Made by a program: the position numbers and the translations under genes
The notes under the pieces: model-generated
Databases searched by the model: none
The model's input: only the letters and a program-made list of their open reading frames with translations
Told to the model about the DNA's origin: nothing
DNA from: Pegethrix bostrychoides GSE-TBD4-15B
GTDB taxonomy: Bacteria; Cyanobacteriota; Cyanobacteriia; Elainellales; Elainellaceae
DNA: 64,000 nt
NCBI GenBank assembly: GCA_019359155.1
Contig: JAHHHV010000090.1
Location: forward strand, 1 to 64,000
Direction: 5' to 3'
Part shown: positions 9,208 to 16,870 of the stretch, piece after piece
Layout of the letters: each line of letters begins with the position of its first letter
Numbering within the stretch: the first letter of the stretch is position 1

Positions 9208-10080
9208 CTAACCGTTCGCTTGTTCAGGTGGATGAATAATCGGCTGGGGAATATGCTCCATCTCCCAGAGCTTGGCATAGCGAACATACTCGCTAATGGC
9301 TCTGATCATGGAGTAGTTCAATCCCTGAATACCTTTGCGGAAGCAGCCCTTGGCGATGTAGCACCACAAAAATCGCAGGATCGGCCTCAAAATAATCGAC
9401 AGACTGTTCGCCCGATGTCCCTGATTGTAGAGCACCTCGGCTTCAATCGTGGCGTAGCGGTTGAGGGCAGAAATTTGGTCGTCAATTTTCCAGCCGCGCC
9501 AGTGCAGCAATATACCCGACAGCGGGATCGCTTTACCGGGAAAGCAGACTTCCTCATGCACTACCATCGTTGCATCGTAGGCGCTGTAGCAACGGTTAAA
9601 TAGGCGCACACAGTTGATCAACTTGCTGCGCCGTTTGACGTTGGGTAAGAGAACACCGTGAAAGTCATTGCGGCGATCGATTGCGTAGCCATCTTCGTTA
9701 TGGCGGGGCTGACACATGACCGTTTGAATTGCAGCCGCCAACTCAGGCGTGACAACTTCATCGGCCTCTAGGACAAACACCCAGTCATGCTGAGCCAGAG
9801 AAATTGCCTTGCTGCGCTGGGCAGACCAACCCAGCCATGCCTGCTCATGCACGTTGGCACCCAGCGCCGCCGCAATTTCTCTGGTGCGGTCACTGCTGCC
9901 GGAGTCGAGCACAATCTGCTCATCTGCCCAGCTAACGCTGGCTAAACAGCGCTCAATGAAAGCCTCTTCGTTCTTAGTTAAAATTACGACCGACAGTGGC
10001 AGCTTGGTTGCTTGAGAATTTGTTTGAGAAGTTGTTTGAGAACATGTGAAAGTATCAGTATCAGCGTGAACTAGAGACAT
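9208..10080 (-). CDS. Glycosyltransferase family 2, WaaE/KdtX-like (second copy of cassette)
   Basis: The 290-residue GT-A protein has the motif PLSVVILTKNEEAFIERCLASV followed by DEQIVLDSGSSDRT, typical of the WaaE-like branch of GT2. The place of the metal-binding DXD motif reads EADEV, whereas the paralogue at 11276-12142 has DVDEV. The C-terminal part has a hydrophobic, basic segment (about 225-250) that could lie on the membrane. AGGAGA precedes the ATG. By eye it is nearly 90 percent identical to its paralogue, far more similar than the two partner GT4 genes. It acts with its neighbours in polysaccharide repeat-unit assembly. Confidence 0.9.
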   Translation of the reverse strand: MSLVHADTDTFTCSQTTSQTNSQATKLPLSVVILTKNEEAFIERCLASVSWADEQIVLDSGSSDRTREIAAALGANVHEQAWLGWSAQRSKAISLAQHDWVFVLEADEVVTPELAAAIQTVMCQPRHNEDGYAIDRRNDFHGVLLPNVKRRSKLINCVRLFNRCYSAYDATMVVHEEVCFPGKAIPLSGILLHWRGWKIDDQISALNRYATIEAEVLYNQGHRANSLSIILRPILRFLWCYIAKGCFRKGIQGLNYSMIRAISEYVRYAKLWEMEHIPQPIIHPPEQANG

Positions 10081-10105
10081 TAGACAAATCTCCTAATGAA
10101 ATTAA

Positions 10106-11245
10106 TTAATATATTTGCTGCAAAATTTGCTGAATATTCTGCTGAAAATTGCTCAGATTAAACCGATCTGTCGCGTCGCGTTTGCCCTGTTGAGCAACGC
10201 TCTGCATTTGGTCTGGGGTTTCTACACAGTACTGAATCATCTCAGCTAGCCGCTGCGGATCGCTAGATGGAATCAGCCAGCCTGTTTCGCCATGCAGCAC
10301 CAGCTCATCTGAACCGCCGCCCTGCACCGTGACTAATGGCTTCCCCAACAGCAGCGACTCAACCAGCACGCGCGAGGCTGGTTCAGGCAAGATGGAAGTA
10401 TGCGTCACCAGATCGCAAGCCGACATTAGCTGCGGAACATCGTCGCGAAACCCTAAAAAATGCACCCGATCCTGTAGCCCGCACTCCGCCACCTGCCAGC
10501 GCAGCTGCACCTGATAGTCTTGCTCACCAAACAGAGCATCTCCCACCAGCAGCGCCACAACGTGATCAGGACATTGAGCCATCGCGTCAATCAGCACATG
10601 CTGACCTTTCCAAGGCGACAACCGACTAAAATGCCCCACTACAAAGCGATCCTCTAGTACCAGCGCCTTGCGGAGTCGCTCACGGTCAGCATCCTCAGCC
10701 TGATAGACCGCCGGGTCAAAGCCGTTGTAGACCACCTGCACTAGCGATGGATTGCCCCCTGCGGCAATAAAGGCTTTTGAGGTGGCTTCCGAGACGGCAA
10801 TCACCTGTGAAGCGAACTGATTGGCCAGCGACACCACTAGCCTGCGGTTGGCGGGACTGAAATGCTGGTCTGACAAAATATCGTGCAGATGAATCACCAG
10901 CGGCTTGCGGCTGAACAGACTGGCAATTGACGCAACTACGATTGCCTTGAGCGTATTGGCATAGACTAGATCATAGTCACGGCTCAGCTGCACCACGCGC
11001 TGAATCAGCGGCAGAAGCTGCCCCAAGCTAGCCATGCCTTGCAGCAGGCTGGCAGTTTTGCGGACTTGAAGCGGCTGCTGCGCCAAAACCTTAACTGGCA
11101 CGCCTTGATCGATGAGCCGCTGTCGAAGTGGCCCATCTTCAAATAGCCCAACGAGGCAGTTCTGACCGTAAAATCGTGCCAGATCAAACAGCACTAGCTC
11201 TGCCCCAGCAATTTTTCCAGTCTGGTCAAGGAATAGGATTTTCAT
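10106..11245 (-). CDS. Glycosyltransferase family 4 (first copy of cassette)
   Basis: A GT-B enzyme of about 379 residues beginning MKILFLDQTGKIAGAE, aligned to its paralogue at 7963-9147; an ATG three codons upstream (11254) is the alternative start. The donor-site region reads GHFSRLSPWKGQHVLIDAM and, near the C terminus, TSILPEPASRVLVESLLLGKPLV. In the second block the residue after PEP is Ala where the paralogue has Phe. It follows the GT2 gene at 11276-12142 closely and precedes another GT2, so the genes probably share one transcript. Likely role: sugar transfer during exopolysaccharide assembly. Confidence 0.9.
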   Translation of the reverse strand: MKILFLDQTGKIAGAELVLFDLARFYGQNCLVGLFEDGPLRQRLIDQGVPVKVLAQQPLQVRKTASLLQGMASLGQLLPLIQRVVQLSRDYDLVYANTLKAIVVASIASLFSRKPLVIHLHDILSDQHFSPANRRLVVSLANQFASQVIAVSEATSKAFIAAGGNPSLVQVVYNGFDPAVYQAEDADRERLRKALVLEDRFVVGHFSRLSPWKGQHVLIDAMAQCPDHVVALLVGDALFGEQDYQVQLRWQVAECGLQDRVHFLGFRDDVPQLMSACDLVTHTSILPEPASRVLVESLLLGKPLVTVQGGGSDELVLHGETGWLIPSSDPQRLAEMIQYCVETPDQMQSVAQQGKRDATDRFNLSNFQQNIQQILQQIY

Positions 11246-11275
11246 GAGCGCCATGTTTGTAGAGGGTATTGAGTA

Positions 11276-12142
11276 TCAGACCTTTACGTTTGACGGATAC
11301 ACTGATGCAGGTGGATGAATAATCGGCTGGGGAATATACTCCATCTCCCAAAGCTTGGCGTAGCGAACATATTCACCAATCGCTCTAACAATGGAGTAGT
11401 TGAGCCCCTGAATACCTTTGCGGAAGCAGCCCTTGGCGATGTAGCACCACAAAAATCGCAGGATCGGCCTCAAAATAATCGAGAGAGCGTTCGCACGATG
11501 TCCCTGGCTATAAAGCACCTCGGCTTCCACTGTTGCATAGCGGTTGAGCGAAGCGATCTGCTGGTCGATCGTCCAGCCGCGCCAGTGCAGCAGTACACCC
11601 GACAGTGGGATCGCTTTGCCGGTAAAGCGGACTTCCTCATGCACCACCATTGTTGAGTCATAGGTGCTATAGCGACGGTTAAATAAGCGTACACAGTTGA
11701 TTAGCTTGTCGCGTCGTCTAATGCTGGGAAGCAAGACACCATGAAAATCATCGCGACGATCAATTGAGTATCCGTCTTCGTTATAGCGAGGCTGACGCAT
11801 GACCGTTTGAATTGCAGCCGCTAGCTCAGGCGTAACGACTTCATCAACATCCATCACAAATACCCAGTCATGCTGAGCCAGCGAAATCGCTTTAGTGCGC
11901 TGGGCAGACCAACCTAGCCATGCTTCTTGCTCGTAGACCTTAGCACCTAGTGCCGCCGCAATTTCTCTAGTGCGGTCATGACTGCCGGAGTCGAGCACAA
12001 CCTGCTCATCCGCCCAGCTGACGCTGGCCAAACAGCGCGCAATGAAAGCCTCTTCGTTCTTGGTTAAGATCACGACCGACAGCGGCAGTTGGGGCGTTTG
12101 AGAATGTACTAGCGTATCTGAATCGACTTGAGTTGGGGACAT
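11276..12142 (-). CDS. Glycosyltransferase family 2, WaaE/KdtX-like (first copy of cassette)
   Basis: The 288-residue paralogue of the 9208-10080 gene. It has the GT2 N-terminal motif VVILTKNEEAFIARCLASV, LDSGSHDRTREIAAALGA and an intact DVDEV metal-binding motif. The downstream block HEEVRFTGKAIPLSG and the hydrophobic segment around LSIILRPILRFLWCYIAKG are almost unchanged between copies. A good AGGAG precedes the ATG. Together with the GT4 gene that follows, it forms one unit of a tandemly duplicated cassette. Confidence 0.9.
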   Translation of the reverse strand: MSPTQVDSDTLVHSQTPQLPLSVVILTKNEEAFIARCLASVSWADEQVVLDSGSHDRTREIAAALGAKVYEQEAWLGWSAQRTKAISLAQHDWVFVMDVDEVVTPELAAAIQTVMRQPRYNEDGYSIDRRDDFHGVLLPSIRRRDKLINCVRLFNRRYSTYDSTMVVHEEVRFTGKAIPLSGVLLHWRGWTIDQQIASLNRYATVEAEVLYSQGHRANALSIILRPILRFLWCYIAKGCFRKGIQGLNYSIVRAIGEYVRYAKLWEMEYIPQPIIHPPASVYPSNVKV

Positions 12143-12190
12143 GAGATCAATCTCCTAGCAGAAAGAGCAGAAAGAACAAGCTACGTAATG

Positions 12191-12754
12191 CTACGCCTCT
12201 AAAGCCTTGATGATTTTTGCAGGAATACCGCCAACGGTGACATTGGGCAAAACGCTCTGGGTGACGACTGCTCCAGCCGCCACAATCGCGCCTTTACCAA
12301 TCGATACACCCGGCAAAATCGTCGTATTTGCGCCAATCCACGCCCCGTCTTCAACGACAATTGAACGCCCCGAGACTTGACCTGCCCGCTTCTGCGAGCT
12401 GCCGATCTGATGCTCTGCTGTAATGAACGTTACGCCATGCCCCACGACAACATGATTGCCAAATGTGATGCGAGCCGTGAAATCAAAATAGCAGTCTCGG
12501 TTGATGTGGCAACCCACTCCCGTAGACAGCTTGCCGCCGTAGATATATCCACCTCCCTTAATGATGGTGCCCTGATCGAGTTTTGCACCCAGTAATGAAA
12601 TTAACCTGCCTCGAATTTTGCAGCTCAAAAAGTCATTACCTAGAATGTTAGACAACAAGTTTATGAAATGCACAAAAATCAGATAGACCTGTCTATTCAT
12701 TAAGCTAGGCTTTTGCTCGTAAACCACTGCGTTTGTCGATGCCGAATTAAGCAT
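12191..12754 (-). CDS. Hexapeptide-repeat acyltransferase (WbbJ/CysE-like)
   Basis: The protein of about 187 residues contains left-handed beta-helix hexapeptide repeats from ~45 on, with the family signature [32 protein letters not shown] near the end and the typical close GGIPAKIIK. Such trimeric enzymes O-acetylate sugars from acetyl-CoA, so a role in decorating the polysaccharide is likely. The start MLNSAST was chosen because AGGAGA lies just upstream; it overlaps the end of the polymerase gene by 8 bases, which suggests translational coupling. An upstream extension in the same frame is only the shadow of that gene's 12-bp repeats. Confidence 0.88.
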   Translation of the reverse strand: MLNSASTNAVVYEQKPSLMNRQVYLIFVHFINLLSNILGNDFLSCKIRGRLISLLGAKLDQGTIIKGGGYIYGGKLSTGVGCHINRDCYFDFTARITFGNHVVVGHGVTFITAEHQIGSSQKRAGQVSGRSIVVEDGAWIGANTTILPGVSIGKGAIVAAGAVVTQSVLPNVTVGGIPAKIIKALEA

Positions 12755-14189
12755 GATACTTCTCCTGTTCAGTAATTCGTTCAGTAATTTGTTCAGTAAT
12801 TTGCCTTGACAGCTCAAATTTTCGAGCTGCTAGCCCAATCCCCAGAAAACTCCACAGCACCATCCCCTGAAACCCCAGCATGACTGAACCTAACGGCAAC
12901 TGACAGATGATGCTCAGCGCGAGCGCCCGTGCCGCGTTTGCAAACGGATCGGAAATTTGGCTAGCCCCCAAAAATAATCGGATCACCAGGAGAGCTAAGC
13001 CGCTCATGTAAAACGCTGTGCCAAACCAGCCCAGAGAGAGCAGCAAATCTAGCACTGCGCTATCTAAAACCACACCTTCAGAGCGCGTAATTCCACCTGT
13101 TCCAGCCCCGACGATGCTCGTTGCGGCTCGACCAAACCAGTAGTCGTAAACAGCTTGACGCTCGATGGCGCTATGATCTCCCTCCAAATTTGAGAAGCTT
13201 TGGAAGCGCGAGTTCGCCACATCTGAGAAGGGTTTGATCGTCACCAAAGGCGTAATGCAGATGATCATCAGGCTGAGCGTAATCAGCAGACGCATTTGCA
13301 ATCGCTGCTTCAGGGACGGAAAAAGAATCAGTAAACCAACCGCCCAAACTAGCCAGCCAGATCGTCCCTGACAGAGCAAAAAGCTGAGATAGCCAAAGGT
13401 CGCTGTAATGGGTAAGAGAACGCCTGTATAGCTAAAGAGCAGCAGCAGGGCGGCTGCCATTGCAGATGCAAAAACCCCTGGCGCATGCATCGTACTCCAA
13501 ACTCGAATCATCAACGGTTCGGGTCTGCCAAACGAGAGTGACCCACTCGCAATCACGTTGGTGAGCCAGAAGCTATCCCATTCTGGAGCCACGATATATT
13601 GAAATACGCCATAGGCTCCGGCTAATAGAGCGAACCAGAGGAAGGCTTTCTGAATAGTCTGCTTGTACTCGATATATGAGCGCCAGTTAATATAAATGTG
13701 ATAGCCGAACGCGATGGGCGTGATCCATTCTAGGAGACTAATTGAAACAGAGATAGGCGCGGACTTAATCAAGCCGATTAAATAGCCATAGAGCACGCCT
13801 AAAACAGAAATCACAAACGGCAGGCTGCCCTCGCGCCTTGACTTTGGCAGGTGTCGCACAACTGTCCCCAGAGCTAGCAGGGCAACCAGATAAGGTGCTA
13901 GCAGAATCGGACTTGGATCTGTAAAAGCGCTGCGATAGTCCGCGAGTCTTCTGACTAAGGGAGCTAAAAACCACAGCCACCAGGTAAATCCAAGATAGAG
14001 AACTGGATAGCGAATATATAGCAGCAAGCCGACTAGAATAGCGCCTGCTGGAAAAGTCAGATTTAGCACCCTGCCTAGGCCAGTCACCAGACAGAATAAC
14101 GTCAGCGCAATCAGTCCTAAAATGCCAATCCAGGCGATTGCAGGCTGAAAAAGATGCGGAGCTTTCTTAAGGAAAATACTGCTATTCAT
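12747..14189 (-). CDS. O-antigen ligase/polymerase (Wzy-like) membrane protein
   Basis: A 480-residue polytopic protein with about ten hydrophobic segments and a long hydrophilic loop around residues 310-370, the layout of Wzy polymerases and the O-antigen ligase superfamily, which join lipid-linked repeat units on the periplasmic side. The loop holds the [18 protein letters not shown] segment followed by [13 protein letters not shown], similar to the loop of O-antigen ligase-like proteins. I chose the ATG of MNSSIFLKK; an upstream in-frame ATG at 14252 falls inside repeats at the end of the flippase gene. The C terminus [12 protein letters not shown] is encoded by three copies of a 12-bp DNA repeat. 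Confidence 0.82.
   Translation of the reverse strand: MNSSIFLKKAPHLFQPAIAWIGILGLIALTLFCLVTGLGRVLNLTFPAGAILVGLLLYIRYPVLYLGFTWWLWFLAPLVRRLADYRSAFTDPSPILLAPYLVALLALGTVVRHLPKSRREGSLPFVISVLGVLYGYLIGLIKSAPISVSISLLEWITPIAFGYHIYINWRSYIEYKQTIQKAFLWFALLAGAYGVFQYIVAPEWDSFWLTNVIASGSLSFGRPEPLMIRVWSTMHAPGVFASAMAAALLLLFSYTGVLLPITATFGYLSFLLCQGRSGWLVWAVGLLILFPSLKQRLQMRLLITLSLMIICITPLVTIKPFSDVANSRFQSFSNLEGDHSAIERQAVYDYWFGRAATSIVGAGTGGITRSEGVVLDSAVLDLLLSLGWFGTAFYMSGLALLVIRLFLGASQISDPFANAARALALSIICQLPLGSVMLGFQGMVLWSFLGIGLAARKFELSRQITEQITERITEQEKYHA
12766..12801. repeat. 12-bp tandem repeat, 3 copies, inside the polymerase C terminus
   Basis: The unit GTTCAGTAATTT (first copy ends TTC) is repeated at 12766, 12778 and 12790. 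In the minus-strand frame it encodes ITEQ-type repeats, so unit length keeps the reading frame. Confidence 0.9.
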
Positions 14190-14225
14190 GACGGATTTTA
14201 TGTCCTGAACAATCACCCAACCAAT

Positions 14226-14264
14226 ACTCTCTAGTTCAACTCTCCAGTTCAACTCTCTAGTTCA
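14226..14264. repeat. 13-bp tandem repeat, 3 copies
   Basis: ACTCTCTAGTTCA at 14226 and 14252, with ACTCTCCAGTTCA between them. It covers the last codons of the flippase gene and the gap to the polymerase gene. Confidence 0.9.
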
Positions 14265-15585
14265 ATAGCTTCTGTCTCAGGAAAATTAAATCCTGTTTGG
14301 TAATCAACAGAGCTGGCAGCGGCACTTTCAGTAGCAGCGGATAGCAGCTTAACGTAAATAGCAATCGTACGACTGTTGAGGCCAGCAGCGCCAAGCCAGC
14401 GCCAACTAAGCCAAATATAGGAATCAGCCAAATCATTAGCGGCACACTCAGCGCTAGCCCCGCACCCTGCAAAACGGTGACAACACCTGGATTTCCCAAT
14501 GCCATGAACGACTGAGCCAAAACTAATGCGGCTCCAGATATCACCGCTTCAATCACCAGGATATACAGCACCCTCGCAGCTTGAACAAACTCAGCACCAT
14601 AGAGCAACTCCAGCAGGAAGGGGCCAAGCGCAATGATGGCTAAGCCAACCGTAAACGTGAGCGCCGTGGTCAATCGAGCGGCCTGTCCGGTCAACGCAAT
14701 CACCTCGCTCATCGGACGGGCAGCGGCTCTGGGGAACAGCACAGCCGCAATCGCCATCTGAAAAACGTTGAGCATCCGAGATAAACTCAAAGCCACTACA
14801 TAAGTTCCCATTGAGGCCGGATCGAGAAAGCTAACGACCAGGACTTGATCAAGCTGCAATGATAAAGCTCCTAGCAGATCCACTCCATAGGAACGCAGCC
14901 CGTAATGCACCAACTGCTGCGCCGCGCTGGTAATTCCTTGCCATTGAGGTCGCAGCAATCGCCACAGCCGCGTCAACGTCCAGAAGAATATTGGCAGACC
15001 GTTGAGGGTATAGGCTAGCGAAGAGGTCAATGGCGTGATTGCGTCCGCTACAGCCAAGCTAATCAGCGCAACTAGCGTAATCAATGGAATGAGCAGCCGC
15101 AGCCGATTAGAGGCGGTAAAATCGCCCATCGCCTCTAGTGCCGCCAAAATCAATAGCTGAACCAAGGCAATTGGCGCATTGAGCATAAACCACTGGGCGG
15201 CTCGCACCACGTCCGGCGAATATTGCGAGAGCCACAGCGGTATCCAGATAATGCCAATGGCGCTGGCTACAAAACCCAGCCCTGTCCCCAGCAGTAGCGC
15301 CGCCGCAAACAGCTCCGACTTGCGCTGCGGATGTGCCTTGAAGTTGTAAATTACGGCGCTCGGCAACCCTAGCGTTACGGTGTTCGCTAAGAACATGGAC
15401 CAGAGGATCATCGCCGCCTGTTCGCCGCGTCCAGTCGCGCCTAGCGTCCGAGCGGTGATAATTCCGGTGGCTAGGTTCACCGCCAAAATCAGCACACGCG
15501 CCAGCAGGGTTTGAACTGCGGCAGCGGTTGAACTTTGCCCCTGCAAAACCCAGCTCAAGCGAGACTGCACAAACTTAATTGCCAT
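14257..15585 (-). CDS. Wzx-like oligosaccharide flippase
   Basis: A 442-residue protein with 12 or more predicted membrane helices and no long soluble domain, the layout of the MOP/MATE-like polysaccharide exporters that flip lipid-linked repeat units across the plasma membrane. The N-terminal region (VLILAVNLATGIITARTLGATGRGEQ) has the conserved ARxLGxxGxGxxA-like pattern of the family. It lies between the sugar transferase and the Wzy-like polymerase, the expected order for a Wzx/Wzy pathway. The MITE at 15663-15872 separates it from the sugar transferase gene and may interrupt co-transcription. Confidence 0.87.
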   Translation of the reverse strand: MAIKFVQSRLSWVLQGQSSTAAAVQTLLARVLILAVNLATGIITARTLGATGRGEQAAMILWSMFLANTVTLGLPSAVIYNFKAHPQRKSELFAAALLLGTGLGFVASAIGIIWIPLWLSQYSPDVVRAAQWFMLNAPIALVQLLILAALEAMGDFTASNRLRLLIPLITLVALISLAVADAITPLTSSLAYTLNGLPIFFWTLTRLWRLLRPQWQGITSAAQQLVHYGLRSYGVDLLGALSLQLDQVLVVSFLDPASMGTYVVALSLSRMLNVFQMAIAAVLFPRAAARPMSEVIALTGQAARLTTALTFTVGLAIIALGPFLLELLYGAEFVQAARVLYILVIEAVISGAALVLAQSFMALGNPGVVTVLQGAGLALSVPLMIWLIPIFGLVGAGLALLASTVVRLLFTLSCYPLLLKVPLPALLITKQDLIFLRQKLLN

Positions 15586-15594
15586 GGTTAATTG

Positions 15595-15624
15595 CCGTAA
15601 TTAGCCGTAATTAGCCGTAATTAG
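15595..15624. repeat. 10-bp tandem repeat, 3 exact copies
   Basis: CCGTAATTAG is repeated three times without mismatch immediately upstream of the flippase start codon, and therefore within its likely leader. Confidence 0.9.
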
Positions 15625-15662
15625 CTTTGAGCTAGCGTGATGAGCCCTGATTAGATTACTTA

Positions 15663-15872
15663 GGCGTTGCTGAACTAAGGTATGAATCCACCTGAGTTGC
15701 AAGTCTCCTTGCCCCCTTTTCTTGCTTGCCGCAGGCGCTAAGCCCCCCTTTCTTGAATGCCGCAGGCTATATTCTGGGGGACTTTGAGGAATCCGGCTCC
15801 CCCTTTCTTCGATGCCCGCAGGGCTATGAATTGGGGGTGGGGGGCGAATTCATGCCGCTATTCAGCAACGCC
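15663..15872. mobile_element. 210-bp MITE with terminal inverted repeats and target-site duplication
   Basis: The left end GGCGTTGCTGAA (15663-15674) is exactly complementary to the right end TTCAGCAACGCC (15861-15872), and the similarity continues inward (AGGTATGAAT against CGGCATGAAT). The flanks are ATTACTTA on the left and ATTACTTG on the right, an 8-bp duplication with one mismatch. No ORF lies inside, so the element is non-autonomous. The interior holds three degenerate CCCCCTTTCTT...GCCGCAGG...GGGGG units that can fold into hairpins. From memory the ends resemble those of transposons common in cyanobacteria, but I cannot name the family. Confidence 0.85.
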
Positions 15873-15900
15873 ATTACTTGCTCCTAGGTGCTACCCACGG

Positions 15901-16749
15901 CTAGCTCAAAGCTACAGCCCCTAGAACTCGAATGGCGGTTGTCAGTAGCCGCAGATCTTGACCCAGCGACCAGTGCCGCAGATAATCCCGATCTAGGCTG
16001 TGCAGTTGAAACTTTCCCGATGAGCGCCGCTTCAGCGGCCAAACGCCCGTGATTCCAGGCAGCGCGTTCAGGCAGGGCTGGTCAGGATGGCGCAGCGCGT
16101 CAGCAGGTTTCCAGGGGCGCGGCCCCACCAAGCTCATCTCGCCTGCTAGCACATTCAGCAGCTGCGGCATATGCTCCAGATAGCTGCGCTGTATCCAGAA
16201 CCCAGACGGCGGCACACGAAACTTCAGCATTTGGAACAGCTTACCGCGCCGCCCAACTCGCCACTGCGAGTCTAAAACTGGCTTAGATGAGTGAGTCAGT
16301 ATCCACAGCGCCAGCGCCAGCCACAGCGGACTTAGCCCAATCAGCAGCAGCAGCGCACCGCACCAGTCGGCCAAGCGCTTCAGCCGCCAGTCAATTGGGC
16401 TTTGGCGTTCAGGAAAAACAGAGCGGCAAAAAATAGAGCGGCTTGAGAGGCGCAGAAAGACAGGCTTGTTCGTCTCGGTGCAGGCAATTAACCAACGTTC
16501 TAGATCAAGCTGGCTGATACTAGAGTCCAGGCAGACAGCCTCAATCCGCGAGTGGCGCAGGCAGTCTTGCAGCCAGATTGAATGCGTCACCGCAGGGAGT
16601 CGGACGGCGCTTGCGTCATCTAGAGCTTTCACCCAGAGCCTGTTCTGCTTCCATCTCAGGCCGCAGCTGCTGAGATCAAACGGCTGAGAATTAGCGAGAT
16701 CTAAGATAGAAACTTTAGTGGTGATGAGTCGAAGTCTGGAAGTAATCAT
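15901..16749 (-). CDS. HepC-like sugar transferase (bacterial sugar transferase family, altered active site)
   Basis: The 282-residue protein has a non-conserved N-terminal domain (1-125), a membrane-associated hydrophobic segment (about 130-155, GALLLLIGLSPLWLALALWIL) and the C-terminal part of a bacterial sugar transferase domain ending NVLAGEMSLVGPRPW, then LPGITGVWPL. The N-terminal domain and overall length recall HepC of heterocyst polysaccharide synthesis, from memory. The stretch between KFR and PQLLNVL is only about 15 residues long, shorter than in WcaJ/PglC-type enzymes, and the catalytic Asp-Glu pair of LDELPQL reads LEHMPQL. It may initiate polysaccharide synthesis on undecaprenyl phosphate or act otherwise. 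Confidence 0.8.
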   Translation of the reverse strand: MITSRLRLITTKVSILDLANSQPFDLSSCGLRWKQNRLWVKALDDASAVRLPAVTHSIWLQDCLRHSRIEAVCLDSSISQLDLERWLIACTETNKPVFLRLSSRSIFCRSVFPERQSPIDWRLKRLADWCGALLLLIGLSPLWLALALWILTHSSKPVLDSQWRVGRRGKLFQMLKFRVPPSGFWIQRSYLEHMPQLLNVLAGEMSLVGPRPWKPADALRHPDQPCLNALPGITGVWPLKRRSSGKFQLHSLDRDYLRHWSLGQDLRLLTTAIRVLGAVALS

Positions 16750-16784
16750 GAGATATTACCCAAGTAAGAACTGCATTGAGAAAT

Positions 16785-16823
16785 CCTAAGCGTAGAGCCT
16801 AAGCGTAGGGCCTAAGCGCAGAG
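16785..16823. repeat. 13-bp tandem repeat, 3 copies
   Basis: CCTAAGCGTAGAG, CCTAAGCGTAGGG and CCTAAGCGCAGAG follow one another between the sugar transferase and co-polymerase genes. Confidence 0.9.
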
Positions 16824-16870
16824 ATGAATGGTCAACTCAAGCATCACCAATTGAGAGTTAGAGACAGGCG

